A program made the position numbers and the translations under genes. Source: GCA-2684655 sp045105235 (lineage in GTDB: Bacteria; Planctomycetota; UBA1135; UBA2386). Taken from it: a stretch of DNA of 64,000 nt. The DNA is taken from NCBI GenBank assembly GCA_045105235.1, contig JBGCDH010000070.1:28096-92095 (forward strand). The letters are read 5' to 3'. Positions within the stretch are counted from its first letter, which is position 1. Each line of letters starts with the position of its first letter. Of the stretch, positions 16,952 through 25,998 are shown in pieces. The notes under the pieces are model-generated. The model had not been told where the DNA came from. It made no database searches and was given only the letters and a program-made list of their open reading frames with translations.

Positions 16952-18375
16952 TGAGTGCGCACCAAAAACATCTGCTGCAACGGCTGTTCTCGATCAGCCT
17001 GCTGACGGCCGTAACGCACGGCTGCGCTGCCGTGGGCCCGGACTACGAGCCCCCGCAGGTGCGGCTGCCGGACTCGTGGAAATCGGCACACACGGCCGCA
17101 CTCGCGGAAGGCGTGGTGACCGAAGGCGCGTGGTGGCAGATGTTCGACGACGCCACGCTGACCTCGCTGGTCGAGCGAGCGCTGCGGCAAAACCTGGATT
17201 TGCGCCAGAGCCTCCGCATGCTCGCCAGCTCGCGTGCACAGCGCGGCATTGCGGCGGCCGACCGATGGCCCACAGTCGATGGCAACTCGACCTACACCTA
17301 CCGCGACGAAAGCCGCAACACGCCGTTCGGCGCGTTCATCCCGCGCACCGACATCCATGCCGCCAGCTTCGACGCCGCCTGGGAGCTCGACCTGTGGGGC
17401 CGCGTGCGCCGCTCCGTCGAAGCCGCCGACGCCGACCTGACGGCCAGCGCGTACGAAGTTCAGGCAGCCGCCCTGAGCGTGGCCGCCGAAGTCGCGCGCA
17501 CCTATATCGACCTGCGCGCCGCGCAGCGCCGGCTGGCAATCGCCAGGGAGAACCTGCAGCTGCAGCAGCAGACACTGGACCTGGTGCAGTCGCGGCTCAA
17601 CGCCGGCCTGGTCGCCGAGCGCGACGTCGCGCAAGCCGCCACCAGCGTCGAGACCACCCGTTCGCGTCTGCCGCAGCTCGAATCGGCGGCAAGCGTTTCG
17701 CGCAACCGACTCGCGGTGCTGCTGGGCGGCACGGCCGACGCGCTGCCACCCGAAGTTCTGGCAACAGCGCCACTGCCGAGGCTGCCGGCGAGCGTTGCCG
17801 TCGGCGCCCCCGCCGACCTGCTGCGCCGCCGCCCCGACGTGCTGCGAGCCGAGCGTCTGCTCGCTGCAGAAGTCGCCCGCATCGGCATCGCCGAAGCGGA
17901 TCGATACCCAACCCTGGCACTATCTGGACAGATCGGCCTCGCCGCCAACAGCGCCAACCGCCTCATCGACGACGACAGCACGCTGTTTGGCTTCGGCCCC
18001 TCGCTGCGTTGGAACCTGTTTGACGGCGGCCGCCTGAAGCACCGCATCCAGTCGCTGGAGGCCTCGGCCGAGGCGGCACAGATCGCGTTCGAACAGACGG
18101 TGCTGCTGGCACTGGAGGAAACCGAAAACGCCATGACCCGCTTCGGCCGTGAACAGGTGCGACGCGGCTCGCTAGCCCGCGCCGCCGCCCAAGCCCGGCG
18201 CGCCGTCGAGCTCGCGCAAACGCAATACCGCGAAGGCCTGAGCGACTTTCAGGCCGTGCTCGACTCCGAGCGCATCGCGGCCACGATCGACGACGACCTG
18301 GTCAACAGCGACGCCGCGGTAGCAACCCACCTGATCGCCCTGTTCAAAGCCCTCGGCGGCGGCCTGCCGCGCTGA
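16951..18375 (+). CDS. Outer-membrane efflux lipoprotein (TolC/NodT/OprM family)
   Basis: 474 aa. The signal peptide ends THGCAAVGPDYEPP: the Cys after THG is the likely lipidation site and GPDYxPP is the NodT/OprM signature. Two repeats of the outer-membrane efflux fold follow, with WWQMFDD, AAWELDLWGRVRRSVEAA and RRRPDVLRAERLL. It completes the tripartite pump. The presence of this gene indicates an outer membrane. Confidence 0.95.
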   Translation: MSAHQKHLLQRLFSISLLTAVTHGCAAVGPDYEPPQVRLPDSWKSAHTAALAEGVVTEGAWWQMFDDATLTSLVERALRQNLDLRQSLRMLASSRAQRGIAAADRWPTVDGNSTYTYRDESRNTPFGAFIPRTDIHAASFDAAWELDLWGRVRRSVEAADADLTASAYEVQAAALSVAAEVARTYIDLRAAQRRLAIARENLQLQQQTLDLVQSRLNAGLVAERDVAQAATSVETTRSRLPQLESAASVSRNRLAVLLGGTADALPPEVLATAPLPRLPASVAVGAPADLLRRRPDVLRAERLLAAEVARIGIAEADRYPTLALSGQIGLAANSANRLIDDDSTLFGFGPSLRWNLFDGGRLKHRIQSLEASAEAAQIAFEQTVLLALEETENAMTRFGREQVRRGSLARAAAQARRAVELAQTQYREGLSDFQAVLDSERIAATIDDDLVNSDAAVATHLIALFKALGGGLPR

Positions 18376-18402
18376 CGCGGACCTTGCCGCACAACGGTCG
18401 AG

Positions 18403-18477
18403 ATGTTTCGAGCTCTGGGCTCTGCACTCGGCTTCCTATCGACGACTCCAGCGATCGAGATCGTCTTCGGCCCCTAG
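18403..18477 (+). pseudogene. 3'-end remnant of an ELWxxDGT-type gene
   Basis: Read in the frame ending at the TAG at 18475-18477, the last 20 codons give GSALGFLSTT, then a Pro, AIEIVFG and a Pro. The C-terminus of the protein encoded at 18733-21729 is the same except for two residues (Ala for Pro, final Leu for Pro). Nothing further upstream belongs to such a gene: the outer-membrane efflux gene ends at 18375. This is therefore a truncated leftover of a paralogue, about 255 nt before the intact gene. An ATG at 18403 opens the frame but a 24-residue product is unlikely to be real. Confidence 0.75.
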
Positions 18478-18732
18478 GCGAGCGGGGTAGCGGCGTAGCA
18501 CATCTGACGGTCGACGCCGCCGACGACGCACCGCGCCCCGGCTGCACGACGAGGTCGCTTTCGAGCTTGCGGGCGACCGACGATGCCCTCGGCGTTCGCC
18601 GCCCTGCCCCCGGTTGCATTCGAAAGAAATGTCACGGACCCTGTAACACCGGGGAGGGAATGTCGTCCTTGACGAGATGCCCCCATCGGCAGAGGGGGCG
18701 GCGACGCAACCACGATGCGCAGGAAGCAAACC
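18478..18732 (+). other. Leader region of the ELWxxDGT gene
   Basis: Together with the remnant this is a 357-nt stretch (18376-18732) without an intact gene. It holds TGTAACA-15 nt-CGTC (18642-18667 region), which resembles the -35/-10 spacing of ECF promoters. It also holds a perfect 6-bp hairpin GCCCCC/GGGGGC (18679-18699). AGGAAG precedes the start at 18733. The promoter reading is a guess. Confidence 0.3.
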
Positions 18733-21729
18733 ATGCTGAGCTCTAGATTCTACCGATTCGCACTCACTGCCGGTTTGTGCGCGGGACTGCCGGCGCAAAC
18801 CCTGCTTCGCGACTTCAACACAACGCCATCGCCGCTCCCGGCAAGCTCGGGCGCGAGGGGCTTCACAGCAGGCCCTAACAACGGCCTTCTGTTTCGAGCC
18901 TTCGACAACCCCACCGGAACCGAACTCTGGTTCACCGACGGAACGGTGCCGGGCACCGTCAAGCTCACAAACAGCTTCGCTGCAGCCAACTCGCCCAACT
19001 ATCCCCAGGCCACCGAGCTCAGCGGCGGCGTCTATTTGCTTTGCTCCAACTCCGTCGCGAATGGCCGCGAACTCTGGCGCACGGATGGCACGCCTGCGGG
19101 CACGACGCTGGTCCGAGACATTCGGCCCGGTCCCGAATCCTCGGCGCCGCGCAACCTGACCCGCGTCGGCAACCAGATCGTGTTCTTTGCCGATGACGGC
19201 ACCAACGGCCTCGAGCTTTGGCGAACCGACGGCACCGCAGCCGGCACGCAGCGAGTCAGCGACATCGCGCCCGGCAACGCCAGCGTCGCGCTTACCGAAG
19301 AGCCCATCGCAAGCCTCGGCAACGGCAGGTGCGCGTTTGCCGCCAACACGGCGGGTGCGTGGCAAGTCTGGGTCAGCGATACCACTCCAGCCGGCACCCA
19401 GAGCATCTACCAGCTACCTAGCGCCTTCTTCAGCCCGAACTACTTCACCAGTCTCGGCAACCGGGTGGTATTTCAGGCCGGCAACGGCCTCCTAGCTGCT
19501 CGCGTCTGGGCGACCGACGGCACAACAATCGGCACAAGCCAGCTGCCAGCTGGCAGTGCCGGCGAATTTGTGGTGGCGGGCAGCAACGCCTATTTTCGCG
19601 GCCTCGATCCAATAACCGGTCGCGAGCTTTGGAAAACCGATGGGACAGCCGCCGGCACCAGCATCGTCCGGGAGCTGCTTCCGGGATCCTCGCTCTTGAA
19701 CGATGGCACCCCAACGTTTGTCGGCGCCTTTCAGGGAGAGATCTACTTCTTCGCTACCAGCACGGGGGGACGCTTCCTGTTTCGATCCGACGGGACAGCT
19801 GCCGGAACGGTGCCGGCGCTGAGCCAATTCATCGGTAGCTCGGCATTTTCTGAGCGCTCGCCGAGCACGATCGCGAATGGCTTCCTCTATTTCCTTACCG
19901 GATTTGGCAGCAGCCAACGTGACCTGTGGCGCACCGATGGAACAGCGGCTGGCACGACGCAGGTAACAACCCTCGGCGTCGGCAGCATCGGCAGCGTCGG
20001 GCCCAACATCTTTTTCGGGGCCGATGACGGCACGCAGGTCGGCGAAGAGCTTTGGACCAGCGACGGCACCCCGCAGGGCACGCAGCTCTTCCTCGACATT
20101 CTGCCGCCCGCCGTCAGCATCTCATCCGTCCCCTCCATCGTAGGGACGTTCCGTGATCGAGTCCTCGTGTTGGCCAACGATGGCAGCGTCGGCAATGAGC
20201 TATGGCTTACCGACGGCACTCCGCAGGGCACACAGCTCATGGTCGACCTGGTTCCGGGCTCAGGATCCCCGTTCTTCCGAGGATTCGCCGCCAACGAAGA
20301 GCGCATCATGTTTTTTGCCGCCAACACCGGCAACGACGGGGACCCTTGGTTCTCTGACGGCACCGTGGCGGGGACCCGCCAACTCGACATTCTGCCCAGC
20401 AACTCCGGATTTCGTGGACGCGAGGTCACGCCGTTCGGTTCGCGCTTCGTCTTCAACGGGGCGCTGCCGGGCACCGGCGAAGAGCCGTGGATCTCGGACG
20501 GCACGGCGGCCGGCACGTTTGCGCTCGCGGATATCGTCCCCGGCCCTTGGGACTCGTTTCCAAGATCTTGGTATCGCTTCGACGACGCAATGCTGTTCGC
20601 AATCGGAACGCAGAGCGAGTTCAGCATCTGGCGCACGGACGGCACCCAGGCCGGAACCTCGCAGATCGCTTCGCCCAGCGACGCATTCGGTCAGAACCAA
20701 GGGTTCCAACCGACTCGCTTTGGGGACTACGCATACTTCGCCGGCAACACCAGGACACAAGGCCCCGAGCTATGGCGCACGGATGGCACGGCCCAAGGCA
20801 CGGCGCTTTTTCTCGACCTCGAAACGTCGCCCTTTACCGGCTCAAACCCAAGCAACCTCGTCGCCCTCGACGCGGGTCTCGTTCTGCAGGCAACGATCGG
20901 CTTCCAACAGCGGCTGGTCTATACCGACGGCACGGCCTCAGGAACCTTCACGCTGACGCAACCCGGCCTCCCCTTTGATGGGCCCTACCCCGTCAACAAC
21001 CGCTATGCGCTGCTCATCGTAGAGGGCCCAAACGGTGACGAACTGTGGCAAACCGATGGCCGCGACGCCGGCACAAGGCGCGTCTTCAACACCCGTTTTG
21101 CCATCCCAGCGGCCAAGATCGGTGAGGACCGCACGCTGCTGCTTGTCAACGACGGCCAACGCGGCACGGAGCTGTGGACAACAGACGCGACGGCCACCGG
21201 GACCCAGATCGTTGTCGACATGGGACCCTTCCAATCGAACGTTAGGAACCCAACCCGTGCCGGCGAGCACATCGTGTTTGTGGCCGACGACGGCATCCAC
21301 GGCCTCGAGCTGTTCTCGGTGCCGTTCCCCGACAGCCTCGACTGGGTCGCAGAGACCTACGGCAGCGGCTGCCCAGGAACCAACTCGGTCACGCCTGCGA
21401 TTGACGTCTCGGGCTCGGCCCGCGTCAGCTCTACGCAGCCGTTCGAGCTAACGGTTCAGGACGCTCTGCCCAACACGTTTGCCCTGCTTGCGTGGTCGAC
21501 CGAACGAGGTCCCACCGCGCTGCCGGGCTGCACGCTCGGAGTCGCGGGACAGATCCAGCTGCTCGCGACGCCGACAGACGCCAACGGCCAAGCGGACTTG
21601 CCGCTCGCTCTGATGCCGAGCCTGCTTGGCCAGAAGTTTCAGGCGCAGTATCTGTGCCTTGATCCGGCAGGGTCGGCCCTTGGCTTTCTGTCGACGACGG
21701 CAGCGATCGAGATCGTCTTCGGCCTTTAG
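18733..21729 (+). CDS. Secreted ELWxxDGT-repeat protein with shared C-terminal module
   Basis: 998 aa from the ATG at 18733, preferred over 18715 because AGGAAG lies 7-12 nt upstream. The signal peptide ends GLPAQ. I count 17 copies of a repeat of the type ELW-x-x-DGT-x-x-GT spaced about 45-55 residues, including degenerate ones such as VWVSDTTPAGT, which should build beta-propellers. Residues 876-998 are the shared C-terminal module, opening YGSGCPG and ending EIVFGL. Likely exported or displayed on the surface; binding partner unknown. A truncated copy of its 3' end lies just upstream. Confidence 0.88.
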   Translation: MLSSRFYRFALTAGLCAGLPAQTLLRDFNTTPSPLPASSGARGFTAGPNNGLLFRAFDNPTGTELWFTDGTVPGTVKLTNSFAAANSPNYPQATELSGGVYLLCSNSVANGRELWRTDGTPAGTTLVRDIRPGPESSAPRNLTRVGNQIVFFADDGTNGLELWRTDGTAAGTQRVSDIAPGNASVALTEEPIASLGNGRCAFAANTAGAWQVWVSDTTPAGTQSIYQLPSAFFSPNYFTSLGNRVVFQAGNGLLAARVWATDGTTIGTSQLPAGSAGEFVVAGSNAYFRGLDPITGRELWKTDGTAAGTSIVRELLPGSSLLNDGTPTFVGAFQGEIYFFATSTGGRFLFRSDGTAAGTVPALSQFIGSSAFSERSPSTIANGFLYFLTGFGSSQRDLWRTDGTAAGTTQVTTLGVGSIGSVGPNIFFGADDGTQVGEELWTSDGTPQGTQLFLDILPPAVSISSVPSIVGTFRDRVLVLANDGSVGNELWLTDGTPQGTQLMVDLVPGSGSPFFRGFAANEERIMFFAANTGNDGDPWFSDGTVAGTRQLDILPSNSGFRGREVTPFGSRFVFNGALPGTGEEPWISDGTAAGTFALADIVPGPWDSFPRSWYRFDDAMLFAIGTQSEFSIWRTDGTQAGTSQIASPSDAFGQNQGFQPTRFGDYAYFAGNTRTQGPELWRTDGTAQGTALFLDLETSPFTGSNPSNLVALDAGLVLQATIGFQQRLVYTDGTASGTFTLTQPGLPFDGPYPVNNRYALLIVEGPNGDELWQTDGRDAGTRRVFNTRFAIPAAKIGEDRTLLLVNDGQRGTELWTTDATATGTQIVVDMGPFQSNVRNPTRAGEHIVFVADDGIHGLELFSVPFPDSLDWVAETYGSGCPGTNSVTPAIDVSGSARVSSTQPFELTVQDALPNTFALLAWSTERGPTALPGCTLGVAGQIQLLATPTDANGQADLPLALMPSLLGQKFQAQYLCLDPAGSALGFLSTTAAIEIVFGL

Positions 21730-21889
21730 CGGCCCACACCAGCTCGGCCGGCAGCTCGGCTGGCCGCTGGGCTGGCGGGTCGGGCGAACACGCCGTCGCG
21801 CCTCCAGGCTTCCAGACAGCTGGCAGCGCCGCCGACGAAATTCTGCCGGCGGCTGTTCGCTCCGCGCCCGCGCATCCGCTGTCTTGGCC

Positions 21890-24229
21890 ATGACGCATGC
21901 CTCGACGATCGCCGCGACGGGCGTAGCCCGAAAGCTGGTGGCCCTCCGCGCCGCTGCCTTCGGAGCACTCTGCCTGCTCTTTGCGGCCTGCCCCAACAGC
22001 TCACCATCATCGACGCCCGCCGTGATGCTGACGTTTTCTCAGTCCCGGGTGTGCCTCGAGCCAGGAGAAACGGGCAAGGTCATGGTCGCGCAGAACCGCT
22101 TCTCCAGCACGCTCAGCCGACCCGCCCCGCTGCGCACCGCCGAGCCCCTGCCGGCCTCCGACCTGGATCTGACGATCGACCAGCTCGAAGCGTTCGGACG
22201 CAGCGCGCTGACCATCACAGTCGCGGCGGATGCGCGCCCCGGCCGCCACGACGTCGCGTTCTCTCGGATCGACGGACCCGACGTGATCCTGCCGGTCATC
22301 GTCGCGCCCACCGACAGCACCCCGCGCATGGGCCCGGCCACCACCATCGCCGCTGGCGAATCCCACACGCTGGCCATCGCGACCGATGGCGCGGTTTGGG
22401 CATGGGGCCGCAACGAATTTGGCCAGCTCGGCGACGGCACGCTCATCGATCGCATCGTGCCCATTCGCGTCGAAGGCCTGCCGCTGCCGGCCATCGCCAT
22501 TGCCGCCGGCGACGAGCATTCGCTGGTTCTACTGCAGGACAACACGATTTGGGGCTTTGGCAGCACCGACAGCTTTCGGCTGCGCACGATCGGCAACAAC
22601 ATCGATGCCCAGCCCGTGCCGATCCAAGTCTCGGCGTCGAACGCGTTCGCCGCTGAAATCGCCGCCGGCAGCGGGCACGGCCTGCTTCGCGACGATCAGG
22701 GCGCAGTCCTTGCATGGGGCGCAAACCAAAGCGGCCAAACGAGCAACCTTCAGGTCAACGAGAACACCGCCGTCAGTGGCCTGCCGCTTGCCGCATCCCA
22801 AGTCACGGCGGCCTACGACGTTTCGTATGCGGTGCTGACCGACAACATGCTCTGGGCCTGGGGCAACGGCAGCTTCGGCCAGCTCGGCCCGTCGGCCAAC
22901 GGCGTGCAGGCATTGGCGCGACCGGTCTTGACCGTCGCCAACGTCACGCAAGTCGCGGCGGGTCTGCGCCATACGCTCGTGCTGTCGGGTAGCACCGTGC
23001 AGGCGTTCGGCGACAACGCGTTCAGCCAGCTCGGCGACGGCAGCCTCAGTGCGCAGACCGGCCAACCCGCGATCGTGCCGCGCCTGATCTCACCGCGACA
23101 AATCGCGGCAGGACGCTTCCACTCGCTGGCTCTCCAGGCCAATCAGCAGGTGCAGCAGTGGGGGCTTTCGAGCAGCGGTCAAGCTGGACCGCCCGTCGCG
23201 CCCGCAAACGACCCGCGCGACTTCCAGCTGCTGCCCGAACGCGTCACCAACCTGCCATCGGCATCGGCGATCGATGCCGGTGGTCGGCATTCGCTGGCGC
23301 TGACGACCGCGAGCGACAGCATCTATGGCTGGGGCAGCAGCACCTTTGGGCAGCTCGGTGACGGCACCATCGCAAGGTCGCGCGACGCTGCGGCGCCGGT
23401 CTACGGCACGGGCAGCGGCGGTGCCGAGCGACACGTTCTCGCCGTGCTCTCTCGCGGCCGCGGGACGATCCGCGCCGAGGTCGCCGGGCTGCCCCTCGCT
23501 ACGTCCGTCGATGCCTCGCGGGGCGTGGCGTTTGCGGTTGCGCAGTCGCAGATGGTCACGCTGACCGCACTGCCCGACGAGGGCCGCGTATTTCTCAACT
23601 GGGGCGCGCAAGCCAGCGGCACGTCCGCGACGATCCTGGTCAGCATGGATCGCAGCCGCGCGTGCATCGCGCGCTTTGGCACGTTGCCGCGTGCCGAGTT
23701 CGAAACCACACTGCTGCCGAGCACGGTGCGCGCCGTCGCCGAACTCGACGCCGACCTAGACGGCTGCATCGAAGAGTGGCAGTGGGACGTCGACAACGAT
23801 GGCAGCATCGACGGCACCGGCCGAGAGTTCGCATACGACCGGCCGGAGAGCGCCAGCGAGCTGCGGCTTGTGGTGACGGACAACGACGGCTTGACGGCGA
23901 GCAGCGTGCAACAAGTTGAAGGCCTAGGCGGCGGTAGCGGCGGTAGCGGCGGTAGCGGCGGCGGACCAAACGCAGCGTTCTTCTTCTTGCCGGAGGAGCC
24001 GTTCGCCTTGTTCCCCGTGACGTTTCGCGGCGGTCAAAGCAGCAGCCCACTCGGCCCGATCAGCAGCTGGCAGTGGGACTTCACCAACGATGGCAGCCTC
24101 GATGCGAGCGGCGAAGAGGTCCAGTTCAGCTACCCAAGCGCTGGCGTCTACACCGTGCGACTGGTCGTCACCGATCAAAACGGCCAGACCGACGAAGCCA
24201 CGCAGTCCGTCACCGTGCTCGAAGGATAG
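21890..24229 (+). CDS. RCC1-propeller lipoprotein with InlB-like and two PKD domains
   Basis: 779 aa from the ATG at 21890; the longer frame would overlap the previous gene. The signal peptide ends LLFAAC, a lipobox-like site. Residues about 145-500 hold roughly seven RCC1 repeats (HTLAIATDGAVWAWGRNEFGQLGDGT is split over two lines of the motif; later WGNGSFGQLG, GWGSSTFGQLGDGT). An InlB B-repeat-like domain follows (GTIRAEV, VTLTALPDEGRVFLNWG), then two PKD domains (WQWDVDNDGSIDG and WQWDFTNDGSLDA) joined by a Gly/Ser linker. Unlike the neighbouring propellers it lacks the shared C-terminal module, perhaps because lipidation anchors it. Ends 9 nt from the convergent protease gene. Confidence 0.87.
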   Translation: MTHASTIAATGVARKLVALRAAAFGALCLLFAACPNSSPSSTPAVMLTFSQSRVCLEPGETGKVMVAQNRFSSTLSRPAPLRTAEPLPASDLDLTIDQLEAFGRSALTITVAADARPGRHDVAFSRIDGPDVILPVIVAPTDSTPRMGPATTIAAGESHTLAIATDGAVWAWGRNEFGQLGDGTLIDRIVPIRVEGLPLPAIAIAAGDEHSLVLLQDNTIWGFGSTDSFRLRTIGNNIDAQPVPIQVSASNAFAAEIAAGSGHGLLRDDQGAVLAWGANQSGQTSNLQVNENTAVSGLPLAASQVTAAYDVSYAVLTDNMLWAWGNGSFGQLGPSANGVQALARPVLTVANVTQVAAGLRHTLVLSGSTVQAFGDNAFSQLGDGSLSAQTGQPAIVPRLISPRQIAAGRFHSLALQANQQVQQWGLSSSGQAGPPVAPANDPRDFQLLPERVTNLPSASAIDAGGRHSLALTTASDSIYGWGSSTFGQLGDGTIARSRDAAAPVYGTGSGGAERHVLAVLSRGRGTIRAEVAGLPLATSVDASRGVAFAVAQSQMVTLTALPDEGRVFLNWGAQASGTSATILVSMDRSRACIARFGTLPRAEFETTLLPSTVRAVAELDADLDGCIEEWQWDVDNDGSIDGTGREFAYDRPESASELRLVVTDNDGLTASSVQQVEGLGGGSGGSGGSGGGPNAAFFFLPEEPFALFPVTFRGGQSSSPLGPISSWQWDFTNDGSLDASGEEVQFSYPSAGVYTVRLVVTDQNGQTDEATQSVTVLEG
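23930..23965 (+). repeat. 9-bp tandem repeat coding a Gly/Ser linker
   Basis: Three perfect copies of GGCGGTAGC and a degenerate fourth code for a GGS-type spacer between the two PKD domains of the RCC1 lipoprotein. Such short in-frame repeats can change length by slippage without frameshift. Confidence 0.7.
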
Positions 24230-24238
24230 CCGCGGACA

Positions 24239-25648
24239 CTACTGCGCCGGCACCAGGTCGACGGCCGCTTTGGGCCACGGCGCAAAGTCCCCAAAGCGCA
24301 CCGTGCGCAAGAAGTTTGGCTTGTCCGGATCGACCTGGTTGCCGCCGCCGAATCGCATGGTAACCCGCCCGCGGGTGCCGGCCCGCAGCTTGGCAAGCGC
24401 CTCGCCACGGAGCTGCAGCGGCGCACCACAGCGGCGCTCCAACGTCTGTGTCGCGACCACGCGCCTGGCGAGCGGCGACCAACGGCCGTCTCGACCGCGC
24501 ACTTCCACTGCATATTCGACCACTTCAACGTTTGGGTCACGCGGCGTCAGCGTCCACAGCGAAAGCTCGAGAGCCGCCGCATCGCCGACTCCCCGAGGCT
24601 GCACCTTGACGCGAAAGTCCGCGTCACGGATCGACGCGCTCTGCGCAAACGGGCTCAACCGCGGCGTCCGGATGTAGACCTCGTCGATCAGCAGCGCACG
24701 CGTTGCAAACGCCGCGTGGTAGTCAAACAGGATGGTGCAGTAGCCGTCATCGCCCCACCCGCTGCCCCACGAGTTCTTCGCCAGAAAGCCGTAGGCGTCG
24801 TACCCAACCAACGTCACGGCATGGCCGCCGTAGCGGTCCTTATCGGGATCCGGCAAGCGCTCGGCGAGGATCTGGCCGGCGTAGAGCGCCTGCACGAAGT
24901 CGAGCTTCTTGGCGGCAGCGCGCAGCTTGACGGCGCCGTAGTCCTGCCAACCCTCGTCGCCAGGAAGCTGATACCGAAACATCATGCCCGGATGGATCGC
25001 AGTGCGTTCGCGCTTGAGATCCTCGTCCGCTTTCGACCACGCAGGCCCATAGACCGCATACGACACCGGGATCGCGAGGCGGCCGCCGTCAAACTCCTTC
25101 TTGAGGCGCGCGACGTCGCGCGCCGCGGCCGGCTGCAGCACCGCGCTGTCCGTTGCCCGAAAGCCGTACTTGCCGAAGCCGTCGCGGACCTTGGCGAGAT
25201 CGGGGCCGCGGATCTGGGCCAGTGCGAGATAGCGCCGCAGCTCCTCGGGCGTCGACGGCCCTGCTTTGCGCGGGTCGGGGTCGTAGGGCAGAAACGACTC
25301 GTGCGACGTGCCCACCAGTTCGAACAGCGGCACATACGACTCGAAGGCGTTGCCCTCCCTCATGACGGGTTTGCGACCGAGCGCCCGCAGCCATTGGTCG
25401 ACGCCTTGCTCGTGCCTCTTCACCGTCGCGTAGAGCAGCTGCTCGCTCAGATCCGTCGGCACCCCGGGAAACGTCTCCAGGGCGGCGCAGATTGCGAATG
25501 CTACACAGGTGCCGCGGTTGCCCTGATCCTTGACCGAGGACTGAGAAGGACGCTGATCCACCTGCGCACCAGTCGCTACCGCCAACACGAGCGCAGCAAA
25601 GAGGGGCTTCGACGAGCAGATTCGGAACAAGAAAAGCGCGGGCTTCAT
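24239..25648 (-). CDS. Secreted papain-like cysteine protease (C1A)
   Basis: 469 aa from the ATG at 25648, chosen because it starts a clean signal peptide ending TGAQ (a longer frame begins at 25699). Mature sequence begins almost directly with the catalytic block: Gln in SSVKDQGNRGTC with nucleophile Cys48. The His is in GGHAVTLVGYD and the Asn in KNSWGSGWGDDGY. All catalytic residues are present. There is little room for a pro-peptide between signal and catalytic Cys, unusual for papain enzymes. The last 130 residues form an extra beta-rich domain of unknown role. Confidence 0.88.
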   Translation of the reverse strand: MKPALFLFRICSSKPLFAALVLAVATGAQVDQRPSQSSVKDQGNRGTCVAFAICAALETFPGVPTDLSEQLLYATVKRHEQGVDQWLRALGRKPVMREGNAFESYVPLFELVGTSHESFLPYDPDPRKAGPSTPEELRRYLALAQIRGPDLAKVRDGFGKYGFRATDSAVLQPAAARDVARLKKEFDGGRLAIPVSYAVYGPAWSKADEDLKRERTAIHPGMMFRYQLPGDEGWQDYGAVKLRAAAKKLDFVQALYAGQILAERLPDPDKDRYGGHAVTLVGYDAYGFLAKNSWGSGWGDDGYCTILFDYHAAFATRALLIDEVYIRTPRLSPFAQSASIRDADFRVKVQPRGVGDAAALELSLWTLTPRDPNVEVVEYAVEVRGRDGRWSPLARRVVATQTLERRCGAPLQLRGEALAKLRAGTRGRVTMRFGGGNQVDPDKPNFLRTVRFGDFAPWPKAAVDLVPAQ

Positions 25649-25998
25649 ATCGCCATGATCGAACGCGGCACGGCCCGCACCCAACATCCGATTCACCACG
25701 GCGTCGCCGCAACTCCAACGCGAACGGCACTTCCCGTAAGCCTCGCGCCGCAGCAGCCGCCAGGCGGCTCAACGCGTTGGCTGGCCAACATCCCAACATG
25801 CACCAATCGACTGCCGTGAAGTACGCCACCAAAGAGCTGAATCCAGCCTACGGCGTGACCGGATAGCGCCCATGCCAAGGATGCCACAAGTCCTTGCAGA
25901 GCCTACAGTTGCTTTTCGCTTCAGGCGTTACCAGCAGCTTTCCGAAGCCTCAGCACGGCAGTGGTTTCTGCCGATGCAACTAGGGGAAAGCAACTGGG
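25649..25998. other. Intergenic region between two divergent protease genes
   Basis: 350 nt with no gene I can support. Open frames here lack family motifs and are shadows or extensions of the C1 protease frame. A GGGGAAAG ribosome-binding site stands before the + strand gene (about 25983-25990). Promoters for both directions must lie here, but no consensus is evident. Confidence 0.5.

Noticed and set aside
25089..25832. A 247-codon minus-strand frame overlapping the 5' half of the papain-like protease
   Set aside because: It is the other frame of the protease gene; the catalytic Cys, His and Asn are all in the 24239-25648 frame.
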